Source: Desulfosporosinus acididurans (GTDB taxonomy: Bacteria; Bacillota; Desulfitobacteriia; Desulfitobacteriales; Desulfitobacteriaceae). From it: a stretch of 58,612 nucleotides of DNA. Below, one piece after another: positions 25,440 through 32,930 of this stretch; the stretch's first letter is position 1, and each line of letters starts with the position of its first letter. Under the pieces are notes generated by a model that was not told the DNA's origin, made no database searches, and was given only the letters and a program-made list of their open reading frames with translations. The stretch is from NCBI RefSeq assembly GCF_001029285.1, contig NZ_LDZY01000020.1, positions 1 through 58,612 of the forward strand, given 5' to 3'. The translations under genes and the position numbers were made by a program.

Positions 25440-25477
25440 GACGATCAGTTTGATAAATTAAGCGGATCGTCTTTTTT
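25440..25477 (+). terminator. Terminator of the RAYT gene
   Basis: GACGATC pairs with GATCGTC across an 18-base loop, followed by TTTTTTGTTTTTTT. Confidence 0.85.
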
Positions 25478-25692
25478 GTTTTTTTAACATAAGATTGGTT
25501 CTGGTTCTTTGCTATATTTAGATTTTGTAATGATATTAATTTCGGTAAACAAAATAGTTTAGTTCGTTCTAGAGGTATATCTCCAGATTTACTCTATTGG
25601 AAATATTAAACAATGCAGAAATCTAAAATTTAACGCAGGAAAAAATTATTAACGTCAATAGAATGTTATCAAAGCGTGTCAGAAGAAAAAAG

Positions 25693-25721
25693 CGTGTCAA
25701 AAGGACCGTCCCTCTGACACG
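25693..25721 (+). repeat. REP-type hairpin downstream of the RAYT gene
   Basis: CGTGTCA-AAAGGACCGTCCCTC-TGACACG: perfect 7-bp outer arms and an inner GGAC/GTCC stem. A half copy, GCGTGTCAGAAG, lies just upstream at about 25673. It ends 8 bases before the ygeX sigma-54 promoter. Confidence 0.8.
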
Positions 25722-25729
25722 TTAAAAGG

Positions 25730-25746
25730 TGGCACGATAATTGCAT
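25730..25746 (+). promoter_or_regulatory. Sigma-54 promoter of ygeX
   Basis: TGGCACG-N4-TTGCAT, a perfect -24/-12 element, about 110 bases before ygeX. I see no TCTCA-N3-TGAGA activator site in the 300 bases upstream, unlike xdhA and ygeY. Confidence 0.88.
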
Positions 25747-25856
25747 GAAATATTCCTTGATTTTAGTGAGAACAATTCAATTTAGGGGGAGATAAAATCT
25801 AAGGGCTTCAACAAGAAATTGTTTTCGATAGTAATTTTGGAATAGGAGCGATTATC

Positions 25857-27080
25857 GTGAGTGACGAAATTAAATGGATTCAAAATAACATGTTAAAAAC
25901 TTATGGCAAAGGTTCTTCCACCAAACTTTTCAGTAAAGATGAAATTGAGAAAGCGAGACGATTTCATGAGACATTCCCTGATTATCAGCCTACACCTCTG
26001 CGGGCGTTAAATAGATTGGCCTCAAATTATGGGGTGAAAGGCATTTATGTCAAGGATGAATCTTTTCGCTTTGGTCTGAATGCCTTTAAGGCTTTAGGGG
26101 GTTCCTATGCTATTGGGAGATATCTTGCCCAACGACTCCATAAAGACATCAGTGAGCTTCCTTATCAAGTTCTAACTTCCCCGGAAGTTAAAGAACAATT
26201 AGGCGATATAACCTTTGCCACAACGACGGATGGTAATCATGGCCGGGGTATAGCCTGGACTGCCCGTCAATTGGGACAAAAATCAGTTGTGTATATGCCG
26301 AAAGGATCGTCCCAGTTTCGTTTGGATAAAATCAGGGAAGAGGGCGCAGAAGCTTCGATTACGGACTTGAATTATGATGATGCCGTTCGCATGACGGCTG
26401 AGGAAGCAGAAAAAAATGGCTGGGTGGTTGTGCAGGATACTTCCTGGGAAGGTTATGAAGAAATTCCCTCGTGGATTATGCAGGGCTATGGTACTATGTC
26501 GGCTGAAGCGCTGGAAGAACTGAATAATCTTGGCGTAGAGAAACCGACTCATATCTTTGTGCAGGCCGGTGTGGGGGCCTTGGCCGGATCGGTGCAGGGG
26601 TATTTCGCCTCACTCTTTCAGGAGGATCGCCCTAAGACAGTAGTGGTTGAAGCTAATAAAGCGGATTGTTTATATAAGTCTGCTCTTGCCGGAGATGGCA
26701 GGCCACGGGTTGTCGGTGGAGATATGTCGACGATTATGGCCGGATTGGCTTGCGGCGAACCGAATCTTATTGGCTGGAATATTCTTAGAGACTACAGCCA
26801 GATGTTTGTCTCTTCTCCGGACTGGGTTGCTGCCCGAGGGATGAGAGTTTTGGCTAATCCCTTGCTTGGAGATCCCAGGGTTATATCCGGAGAATCTGGA
26901 GCAGTGACGGCAGGCCTCTTAGGCTCCTTTTTAAGGGATAAGGCCTTCAAAGCAGCTAGAGAGCAGTTAAATATCAATGATCAATCACAAATTCTCATCT
27001 TCAACACGGAAGGGAATACGGATCCTTATAAATATCTAAGCATTGTTTGGGATGGAGAATTGCCGTCAACGGGCCGTTAA
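25857..27080 (+). CDS. ygeX: Diaminopropionate ammonia-lyase (YgeX)
   Basis: A 407-residue fold-type II PLP enzyme that splits 2,3-diaminopropionate into pyruvate and two ammonia. The PLP lysine is K78 in RFGLNAFKALGG, and TTTDGNHGRG holds the conserved catalytic aspartate; the phosphate-binding glycine loop is QAGVGALAGSV. Length equals that of E. coli YgeX. The gene has its own sigma-54 promoter. In purine degradation it would convert a diaminopropionate-type intermediate to pyruvate, linking ring nitrogen release to carbon metabolism. The start is GTG 25857 after GGAGCGA. Confidence 0.93.
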   Translation: MSDEIKWIQNNMLKTYGKGSSTKLFSKDEIEKARRFHETFPDYQPTPLRALNRLASNYGVKGIYVKDESFRFGLNAFKALGGSYAIGRYLAQRLHKDISELPYQVLTSPEVKEQLGDITFATTTDGNHGRGIAWTARQLGQKSVVYMPKGSSQFRLDKIREEGAEASITDLNYDDAVRMTAEEAEKNGWVVVQDTSWEGYEEIPSWIMQGYGTMSAEALEELNNLGVEKPTHIFVQAGVGALAGSVQGYFASLFQEDRPKTVVVEANKADCLYKSALAGDGRPRVVGGDMSTIMAGLACGEPNLIGWNILRDYSQMFVSSPDWVAARGMRVLANPLLGDPRVISGESGAVTAGLLGSFLRDKAFKAAREQLNINDQSQILIFNTEGNTDPYKYLSIVWDGELPSTGR

Positions 27081-27120
27081 GGCAGCAATTCTTAAGTGCA
27101 CGGCAGTTTTGAATATAAGG

Positions 27121-27239
27121 AAGAGTCCATCCCTTCAACGTGATAAATTTGTTATGGTTTAGGCACTTTTGGCGAAAGAGTCTACAGGACATTTCGTTAC
27201 CGAAACCTCGAGGTTCAGCTTTGGCTGAATGAGTTCACC
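27121..27239 (+). repeat. Intergenic two-hairpin repeat, copy 3
   Basis: It shares GAGTCCATCCCTT, a TTGTTATGG tract and the TTCAGC-TTTG-GCTGAA hairpin (27214-27229) plus GAGTTCACC with copy 1 at 4351-4467. The first hairpin (GAAAGAGTC/GGACATTTC) is imperfect here. The element ends about 105 bases before the second activator gene. Confidence 0.7.
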
Positions 27240-27278
27240 GCCTTTGTTTTTTTAATTTTGTCGCAAATGGACTTCGAG

Positions 27279-27309
27279 TCTCGAAATGAGACTAAGAGTT
27301 GTATATAAT
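27279..27309 (+). promoter_or_regulatory. Operator and -10 region of the second activator gene
   Basis: AGTCTCGAAATGAGACT is a perfect palindrome containing the TCTC-N5-GAGA operator (27279-27291), followed 12 bases later by TATAAT (27304-27309). The operator covers the expected -35 position, so binding should repress or modulate the activator's own sigma-A promoter. Confidence 0.6.
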
Positions 27310-27344
27310 GTAATCAGGTAGTGAATTATTATTGAGGTGCTAAG

Positions 27345-29108
27345 ATGTATCACCTAAGTGACATAAAAACAACAGTACAGCAGACCGCAGATGCTATTGC
27401 TGCGGCTTTAAAAATCGAGGTTGAAATTGCCGACGCCGATTTAATTAGGGTTGCCGGAACGGGCAAATATAAGATTCGTTCTGGGAGTCCAATGAATGAT
27501 GGCTTTGTTTATCGTCATGTTATGAAAACCGGCGAGCCGGTAATTATTGATAATCCTGGTTACAATGAGCTTTGTAAGCCGTGTACTTGCCGAGGGAATT
27601 GCCTTGAGTTGGCCGAAGTCGCGATTCCTATTCGCGCTGATGATCAAATTATTGGTGTGATAGGCCTGGTAAGCTTTGATGAAGAACAGACGAAGCGCTT
27701 GATGGATAATAAACAATCGCTTTTGAGCTTCCTGGAAAAGATGTCTGAGCTTCTTGTCGGCAAAGTGGTGGAAAGTCACCAAAACCGTGAACGAGAGCTT
27801 CTGACAAGTCAGTTGCTGACAGTGCTTAATCTATTGCCTGACGGCATTTTATTAATTAACGATCAGAAGAAAGTAACCCATTTTAACACTCATGCCAGAA
27901 AGCTGCTGGATATTGAAGCGAACCAAGAATTGGAGCTCTATCAGTTATTGGATGATAAAAAGCTATGGCTGGCGGTGGAAAAAGGAGAACAGTTTTCCGG
28001 TCCAATTCGAGGAAAACGCGTGGCTACTCAGCTTTATTGCGATGTTGTTCCCATTAAGAACAATGAAGTCATTGAAGGTGCCGTTATTACCCTTAGAGAT
28101 ATTCAGCAGATTAAAAAGTTAGTTAAAGAGGCCACTGTGAGTGAAATTGAAACCCATTTTTCCCAGATTATCGGCAATTCGGCTAAAATGAATGAGCTTA
28201 AAACCATGGCTTTGCATGTTGCCCCCAGCAAGGCTACGCTATTAATTCAAGGGGAAAGCGGGACAGGTAAAGAATTGCTGGCCCGGGCTATTCATCAGAG
28301 CAGCAATCGTAAAGGTCATGCTTTTATAGCGATTAACTGTGGGGCAATTCCTGAAAACTTATTGGAAAGTGAACTCTTCGGTTATGAAGAGGGCTCCTTC
28401 ACCGGTGCACGGCGGGGCGGTAAGATGGGAAAATTTGAACTGGCTCATAATGGGACAATCTTTCTGGACGAAATTGGCGACATGCCACTGCATTTACAGG
28501 TTAAGATTTTAAGAGTTTTACAGGAGCGCCGAGTTGAACGTATTGGCAGTACACGTTCGATTCCTTTAGATGTTCGAGTGATTGCCGCAACCCACCGTGA
28601 TCTTGAAGAGATGGTGAAGACTGGCGAATTTCGCGAAGATCTGTATTATCGGCTCAATGTTATTCCTTTAATGATTCCTCCCTTGCGCGAGCGTCAGGAA
28701 GATATTCCTGTTCTCGTTCAATTCTATTTGGATTATTATTCGTCCGTTACAGAAAAAGCGGTTAAAGGTCTAACACCTGAGGTAATGGTAAAATTAACTC
28801 ATTATCCTTGGCCGGGTAATGTTCGGGAATTAGGCAACGTCATCGAATACTGCGTAACGATGGTTGTAGGAGACTATATTACTTTGGACAATCTACCCCA
28901 ACGTATTAGAGATGGTCTTAAATCAGAGCCTAAAAGCAGCTCTTTAAACTTAAAACAGCTTGAGCGAGAGGCAATTACGAAAGCCCTGACCCTTGCCGAA
29001 ACCGAGGGACATAAAGAAGATGCTGCTAATATGCTTGGGATAAGCCGGGCTACCCTTTACCGAAAGATAAAAGAGTATCAAATTGGAGAAAATAAAACCT
29101 TTTTTTAG
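27345..29108 (+). CDS. Sigma-54-dependent activator, UacR/YgeV type (paralogue 2)
   Basis: A 587-residue paralogue of the protein at 4504, with the same order: GAF-like sensor with cysteine cluster CKPCTCRGNC, PAS-like region, AAA+ domain (GESGTGKE, VFLDEIGDMP-like 'IFLDEIGDMP') and a Fis-type helix-turn-helix (HKEDAANMLGISRATLYRKI). The sigma-54 contact loop reads GSFTGA instead of GAFTGA. A copy of the TCTCA-N3-TGAGA operator lies in its own promoter, and two more lie downstream before ygeY, so this is the best candidate for the protein that binds that motif. ATG follows GAGGTGCTAAG. Confidence 0.85.
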   Translation: MYHLSDIKTTVQQTADAIAAALKIEVEIADADLIRVAGTGKYKIRSGSPMNDGFVYRHVMKTGEPVIIDNPGYNELCKPCTCRGNCLELAEVAIPIRADDQIIGVIGLVSFDEEQTKRLMDNKQSLLSFLEKMSELLVGKVVESHQNRERELLTSQLLTVLNLLPDGILLINDQKKVTHFNTHARKLLDIEANQELELYQLLDDKKLWLAVEKGEQFSGPIRGKRVATQLYCDVVPIKNNEVIEGAVITLRDIQQIKKLVKEATVSEIETHFSQIIGNSAKMNELKTMALHVAPSKATLLIQGESGTGKELLARAIHQSSNRKGHAFIAINCGAIPENLLESELFGYEEGSFTGARRGGKMGKFELAHNGTIFLDEIGDMPLHLQVKILRVLQERRVERIGSTRSIPLDVRVIAATHRDLEEMVKTGEFREDLYYRLNVIPLMIPPLRERQEDIPVLVQFYLDYYSSVTEKAVKGLTPEVMVKLTHYPWPGNVRELGNVIEYCVTMVVGDYITLDNLPQRIRDGLKSEPKSSSLNLKQLEREAITKALTLAETEGHKEDAANMLGISRATLYRKIKEYQIGENKTFF

Positions 29109-29160
29109 GTTTGATGGTGAAGATAACGAGGAATTTTTCTGTATCAAAACTTGACGAATG

Positions 29161-29255
29161 TCTCAAAATGAGATTAGAGACTTCAATTCTGCCTGTGGCA
29201 CTCGTCGAGAAATTTTTAACGTTTATTTCAATAAATATTGAGTCTCAATTTGAGA
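29161..29255 (+). promoter_or_regulatory. Paired upstream activator sites of the ygeY operon
   Basis: Two perfect palindromes, TCTCAAAATGAGA (29161-29173) and TCTCAATTTGAGA (29243-29255), start 82 bases apart; the second ends 81 bases before the -24 box. This matches the layout before xdhA. Confidence 0.8.
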
Positions 29256-29336
29256 TTACAATGAATAAATCTATGTTATTTACTAAATTCAATCTGCTTA
29301 GAGCCCTAAAACATAAAGGAACAAGGTGTCTGGAAA

Positions 29337-29353
29337 TGGCATGAATCTTGCAT
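29337..29353 (+). promoter_or_regulatory. Sigma-54 promoter of the ygeY operon
   Basis: TGGCATG-N4-TTGCAT, perfect -12 and near-perfect -24 boxes, about 85 bases before ygeY. Confidence 0.88.
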
Positions 29354-29437
29354 TAATCAATAAGGGAACGATCATAATACCTATGACGATCGAAAACCGC
29401 AATCCATAATCCAAACGTAGTGAAAGGGGAATTTATT

Positions 29438-30685
29438 TTGGATACCGATTTTGCAAAAGTTCTGGAATTGGCTAAAAAGTATGAACCTGAAATGAGCCGT
29501 TTCTTACGTGATCTCATCGCCATACCAAGCGAGAGTTGTGCTGAAAAGGACGTCGTACTGCGAATCAAAGAAGAAATGCTCAAAGTAGGGTTTGAGCGAG
29601 TAGATATTGATCCTATGGGAAATGTTCTTGGGTATATCGGTCATGGTAAACACCTTATAGCCATGGATGCTCATATTGATACCGTGGGAGTCGGCGATCC
29701 GGGACTTTGGAAATATGATCCCTATCAAGGGTACGAAGATGAAGAGATTATAATCGGCCGCGGTGCATCGGACCAAACCGGTGGTATGGTTTCCATGGTT
29801 TATGCCGGCAAGATTATTAAAGATCTCGGTTTAGAAGATGAATATACATTAGTGGTTGTCGGGTCTGTGCAAGAAGAAGACTGCGATGGCTTATGCTGGC
29901 AATATATTATTAATGAAGATAAAGTTGTCCCCGAATTTGTGGTCATAACTGAACCCACGGATGGCAAAATTTATCGCGGGCATCGGGGACGAATGGAAAT
30001 TAAAGTGATGACGAAAGGCGTTAGCTGCCATGGTTCGGCACCTGAACGAGGAGATAATGCTATTTATAAAATGGCCCCGATTCTGACGGAACTTCGCAGT
30101 TTACATGAAAATTTGACGGATCATCCTTTCTTAGGTAAAGGCAGTTTAACGGTTTCAGAGATTTTCCACACTTCGCCATCACGCTGTGCCGTGGCTGACA
30201 GCTGCTGGATTTCGGTCGACCGTCGTTTAACAGCCGGAGAATCCTGGGAATTCGCTCTTCAACAAATAAGAAATCTTCCTTCCGTCAAAGCGGCCAATGC
30301 CGAAGTGAGTATGTACACTTATGAAAGGCCGTCTTATACGAATCTCGTTTATCCTACCGAGGCGTATTTCCCAACCTGGTTGATTGAGGCCGGACATCCG
30401 GTAAGCACGACCTTAGAAGAGGCCTACAAAGGACTGTTTGGCAAGGATCCTGTTGTTGATAAGTGGACCTTCTCCACAAACGGTGTTTCCATCATGGGTC
30501 GTTATGGAATTCCTTGCATTGGTTTTGGACCCGGTCATGAGGATCAAGCTCATGCGCCCAATGAGCGCACCTGGAAAAAGGAACTCGTGGATTGTGCCGC
30601 TATGTATGCAGTCATTCCAAGTTTATATGTCCAAAAGTATGTCGATCTCATGCCAAGCGCTACGGAAAATTTAGTGAAGCTGTAA
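29438..30685 (+). CDS. ygeY: YgeY-type M20 metallohydrolase (selenium-metabolism-linked)
   Basis: A 415-residue M20-family hydrolase. Metal-site motifs are visible: MDAHIDTVG (His/Asp ligands), [18 protein letters not shown] (catalytic Glu and ligand), TEPTDG and [13 protein letters not shown]. Family members hydrolyse peptide-like or carbamoyl-amide bonds; this subfamily always travels with ygeX, ygeW and ssnA, and probably cleaves an acyl or ureido bond of a purine-derived intermediate. I chose TTG 29438 after AAAGGGGA; a GTG at 29420 overlaps that site. First gene of a sigma-54 operon with ygeW and arcC. Confidence 0.9.
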   Translation: MDTDFAKVLELAKKYEPEMSRFLRDLIAIPSESCAEKDVVLRIKEEMLKVGFERVDIDPMGNVLGYIGHGKHLIAMDAHIDTVGVGDPGLWKYDPYQGYEDEEIIIGRGASDQTGGMVSMVYAGKIIKDLGLEDEYTLVVVGSVQEEDCDGLCWQYIINEDKVVPEFVVITEPTDGKIYRGHRGRMEIKVMTKGVSCHGSAPERGDNAIYKMAPILTELRSLHENLTDHPFLGKGSLTVSEIFHTSPSRCAVADSCWISVDRRLTAGESWEFALQQIRNLPSVKAANAEVSMYTYERPSYTNLVYPTEAYFPTWLIEAGHPVSTTLEEAYKGLFGKDPVVDKWTFSTNGVSIMGRYGIPCIGFGPGHEDQAHAPNERTWKKELVDCAAMYAVIPSLYVQKYVDLMPSATENLVKL

Positions 30686-30777
30686 GCTAATCTCTCTTTG
30701 AACGACTGCAAAATGGACAAGGAATTTTAACACATTTACTGATCTTAAAGAATTAACTAGTAGGAGGAACCAATACA

Positions 30778-31782
30778 ATGCAAACAGTATTCAGAGGACG
30801 TCATTTCATCAATTTAGAGGATTTTACCAAAGAAGAAATCGACACAATGCTCGAAGTCTCGATGGAACTGAAGCGGAAATTTGCTATGGGTGAAGATACA
30901 CCTTATCTTACGAACAAAACCGGTTTTTTAATGTTCTTTGAACAATCGACCCGAACCAGAAACTCCATGGAAGCAGGGATGGCTCAATTAGGCGGGCATG
31001 CAGGTTTCCTCGATTCCAGCACGATGCAGGTTGCTCACGGCGAAACAGCCAAAGATACCGCTATCATCCTTTCACGCTTCGGGCATATGATCGCCTGCCG
31101 CTACTGCAACTGGGGCAGAGGAAATGCCTACTTAAATGAGATGGCTCGTTGGTCATCGGTACCTATTATGAATTTGCAGTGCGACCTTTACCATCCTTTC
31201 CAAGGGTTGGCTGACCTTATGACCATCAAAGAAAAACTTCCTGATTTACGCCGCAAAAAAATATCCATCATTTGGGCTTATGCTGAAAGCCATAAAAAAC
31301 CTATTTCTGTACCGGTTACCCAAGTGTTGCTCTTCCCACGTTATGGTATGGATGTTTGGCTGGCTTATCCCGAGGGCTGGGAACTTCCTGACTGGGTTAT
31401 TGATCAAGCCAGAGCTAACGCTGAGAAGCACGGCGGCACTCTGACGATTACCCATGATGAGGCAGCAGCCTACAAAGATGCCGATATCGTTATCCCTAAG
31501 AGTTGGGGGAACTGGGTTACAGACCAAACAGGAGCTACCGAAACCGGTGCCAGCAAAGTGATTGATGATGCTTTAATTGCTAATAAGAGCTGGAAATGTA
31601 CGGAAGCCAAAATGGCTACAGCCAGTAAAGATGTGATGTATATGCATGCTCTGCCGGCTGACCGCAATAACGAAGTTGAAGATTCGGTTATTGACGGACC
31701 TCATTCCATTGTTTATGATGCGGCTGAAAACCGCTTGCATACTGCTAAAGCAGTGATGACTCTATTGGTAGGTGGAAAATAA
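30778..31782 (+). CDS. ygeW: YgeW-type knotted carbamoyltransferase
   Basis: A 334-residue transcarbamylase. FFEQSTRTRNSMEAGM is the carbamoyl-phosphate loop, DLYHPFQGLADL the HPxQ motif, and MYMHALPADR replaces the usual HCLP motif. YgeW differs from ornithine and aspartate transcarbamylases in its second-substrate region. In purine breakdown it probably runs in the phosphorolytic direction, releasing carbamoyl phosphate from a ureido compound. The carbamate kinase starts 2 bases after its stop codon and would turn the carbamoyl phosphate into ATP. ATG follows GTAGGAGGAACC. Confidence 0.92.
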   Translation: MQTVFRGRHFINLEDFTKEEIDTMLEVSMELKRKFAMGEDTPYLTNKTGFLMFFEQSTRTRNSMEAGMAQLGGHAGFLDSSTMQVAHGETAKDTAIILSRFGHMIACRYCNWGRGNAYLNEMARWSSVPIMNLQCDLYHPFQGLADLMTIKEKLPDLRRKKISIIWAYAESHKKPISVPVTQVLLFPRYGMDVWLAYPEGWELPDWVIDQARANAEKHGGTLTITHDEAAAYKDADIVIPKSWGNWVTDQTGATETGASKVIDDALIANKSWKCTEAKMATASKDVMYMHALPADRNNEVEDSVIDGPHSIVYDAAENRLHTAKAVMTLLVGGK

Positions 31783-31784
31783 AC

Positions 31785-32735
31785 GTGAGTACGTTAGCTG
31801 TTGTTGCTATCGGTGGGAATTCTCTGATTCGGGATAAAGGACATGAAACCGTTGAGGATCAATATCAGGCGGTCTGTGAAACAGCTAAGCATATTGTGGG
31901 CATGATTGAGCAAGGGTATGAAGTGATCATTACTCATGGCAATGGTCCCCAGGTCGGGTTTATTCTCAGAAGGTCTGAAATTGCTACAGACGTTGCTAGA
32001 ATGCACCAGGTGCCTTTAGTGAGCTGTGGGGCCGATACCCAGGGTGCTATTGGCTATCAAATTCAGCAGGCCATGGATAATGAGTTTAAAAAACGAGGCG
32101 TCAAAAAGTCTGCCGTCACCATAGTGACTCAGGTCGTGGTTTCCCCGGATGATCCGGCTTTTCAAAAGCCGGCAAAACCCATTGGCTCCTTTTATTCACA
32201 GGAACAGGCAGAACTGATCAAAAGGGCAAATCCTTCCTGGGTGATGGTTGAAGATGCAGGACGGGGATACCGCAGAGTTGTACCGTCACCACTGCCCCAA
32301 GAAATTGTTGAAAAAGACGTCATTAGCCGCCTGGCCCGTGACGGCTATTGCGTTGTGAGCGTTGGAGGCGGCGGAATTCCTGTCATGAAACGGGAAGATA
32401 ATTCGTTCCAGGGCATTGACGCTGTGATTGACAAGGATTTTGCTTCCAGCCTTTTAGCCTCCGACATTAAAGCCGATCTCTTAATCATTTCAACCGGTGT
32501 TCCGACGGTTTACCTCAACTATGGGAAACCTGACGAAAAAGCCTTAAAGAACGTGTCTCTGGCCGAACTCAAACAATATATGGCTGAAAATCACTTCGCC
32601 CCTGGGAGTATGCTGCCAAAAGTTCAGGCGGTGATCAAATTCTTGGAGAATGGCGGTAAAGAAGCAATCATTACTAATCCGGAATCCCTTGAAGATGCTG
32701 TAGCCGGCAAAACAGGAACTCACGTCTATCCTTAG
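31785..32735 (+). CDS. arcC: Carbamate kinase (ArcC/YqeA)
   Basis: A 316-residue kinase of the amino-acid-kinase fold, converting carbamoyl phosphate and ADP to ATP, CO2 and ammonia. Motifs: VVAIGGNSLI (N-terminal glycine loop), THGNGPQVG, GAIGYQIQQA, SVGGGGIPV and DKDFASSLLA. The GTG start is 2 bases after ygeW, so the two are translationally coupled. This pair supplies the energy-conserving step of the pathway. Confidence 0.93.
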   Translation: MSTLAVVAIGGNSLIRDKGHETVEDQYQAVCETAKHIVGMIEQGYEVIITHGNGPQVGFILRRSEIATDVARMHQVPLVSCGADTQGAIGYQIQQAMDNEFKKRGVKKSAVTIVTQVVVSPDDPAFQKPAKPIGSFYSQEQAELIKRANPSWVMVEDAGRGYRRVVPSPLPQEIVEKDVISRLARDGYCVVSVGGGGIPVMKREDNSFQGIDAVIDKDFASSLLASDIKADLLIISTGVPTVYLNYGKPDEKALKNVSLAELKQYMAENHFAPGSMLPKVQAVIKFLENGGKEAIITNPESLEDAVAGKTGTHVYP

Positions 32736-32783
32736 AATTCAGTTTTCACATTGAATCAGATTGAGTAACAATAGTTCGTCAAC

Positions 32784-32811
32784 CAGAGTGCTTTCCTTGG
32801 AAAGCACTCTG
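32784..32811 (+). terminator. Strong hairpin after the ygeY-ygeW-arcC operon
   Basis: CAGAGTGCTTTCC pairs perfectly with GGAAAGCACTCTG over a 2-base loop. The following TCTCAAACTTTT is only partly T-rich. It probably terminates or protects the operon mRNA. Confidence 0.6.
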
Positions 32812-32930
32812 TCTCAAACTTTTAGAATCCTCTGAAGGTTTTCGATAAATGTTAGTTCATGATTAGTAAGCTCGCAAGGATGGGAGCCAATTCTACGAAC
32901 ATCTAAAATAAGCCTTAAGGAGATTTTAGA

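Noticed and set aside
25500-25729. TCTCA-N3-TGAGA operator upstream of the ygeX promoter
   Set aside because: I searched both strands by eye and found only weak half matches, so no activator site is claimed there.
30438-30674. 78-residue frame inside ygeY
   Set aside because: Shadow frame of a strongly conserved gene, without a ribosome site.
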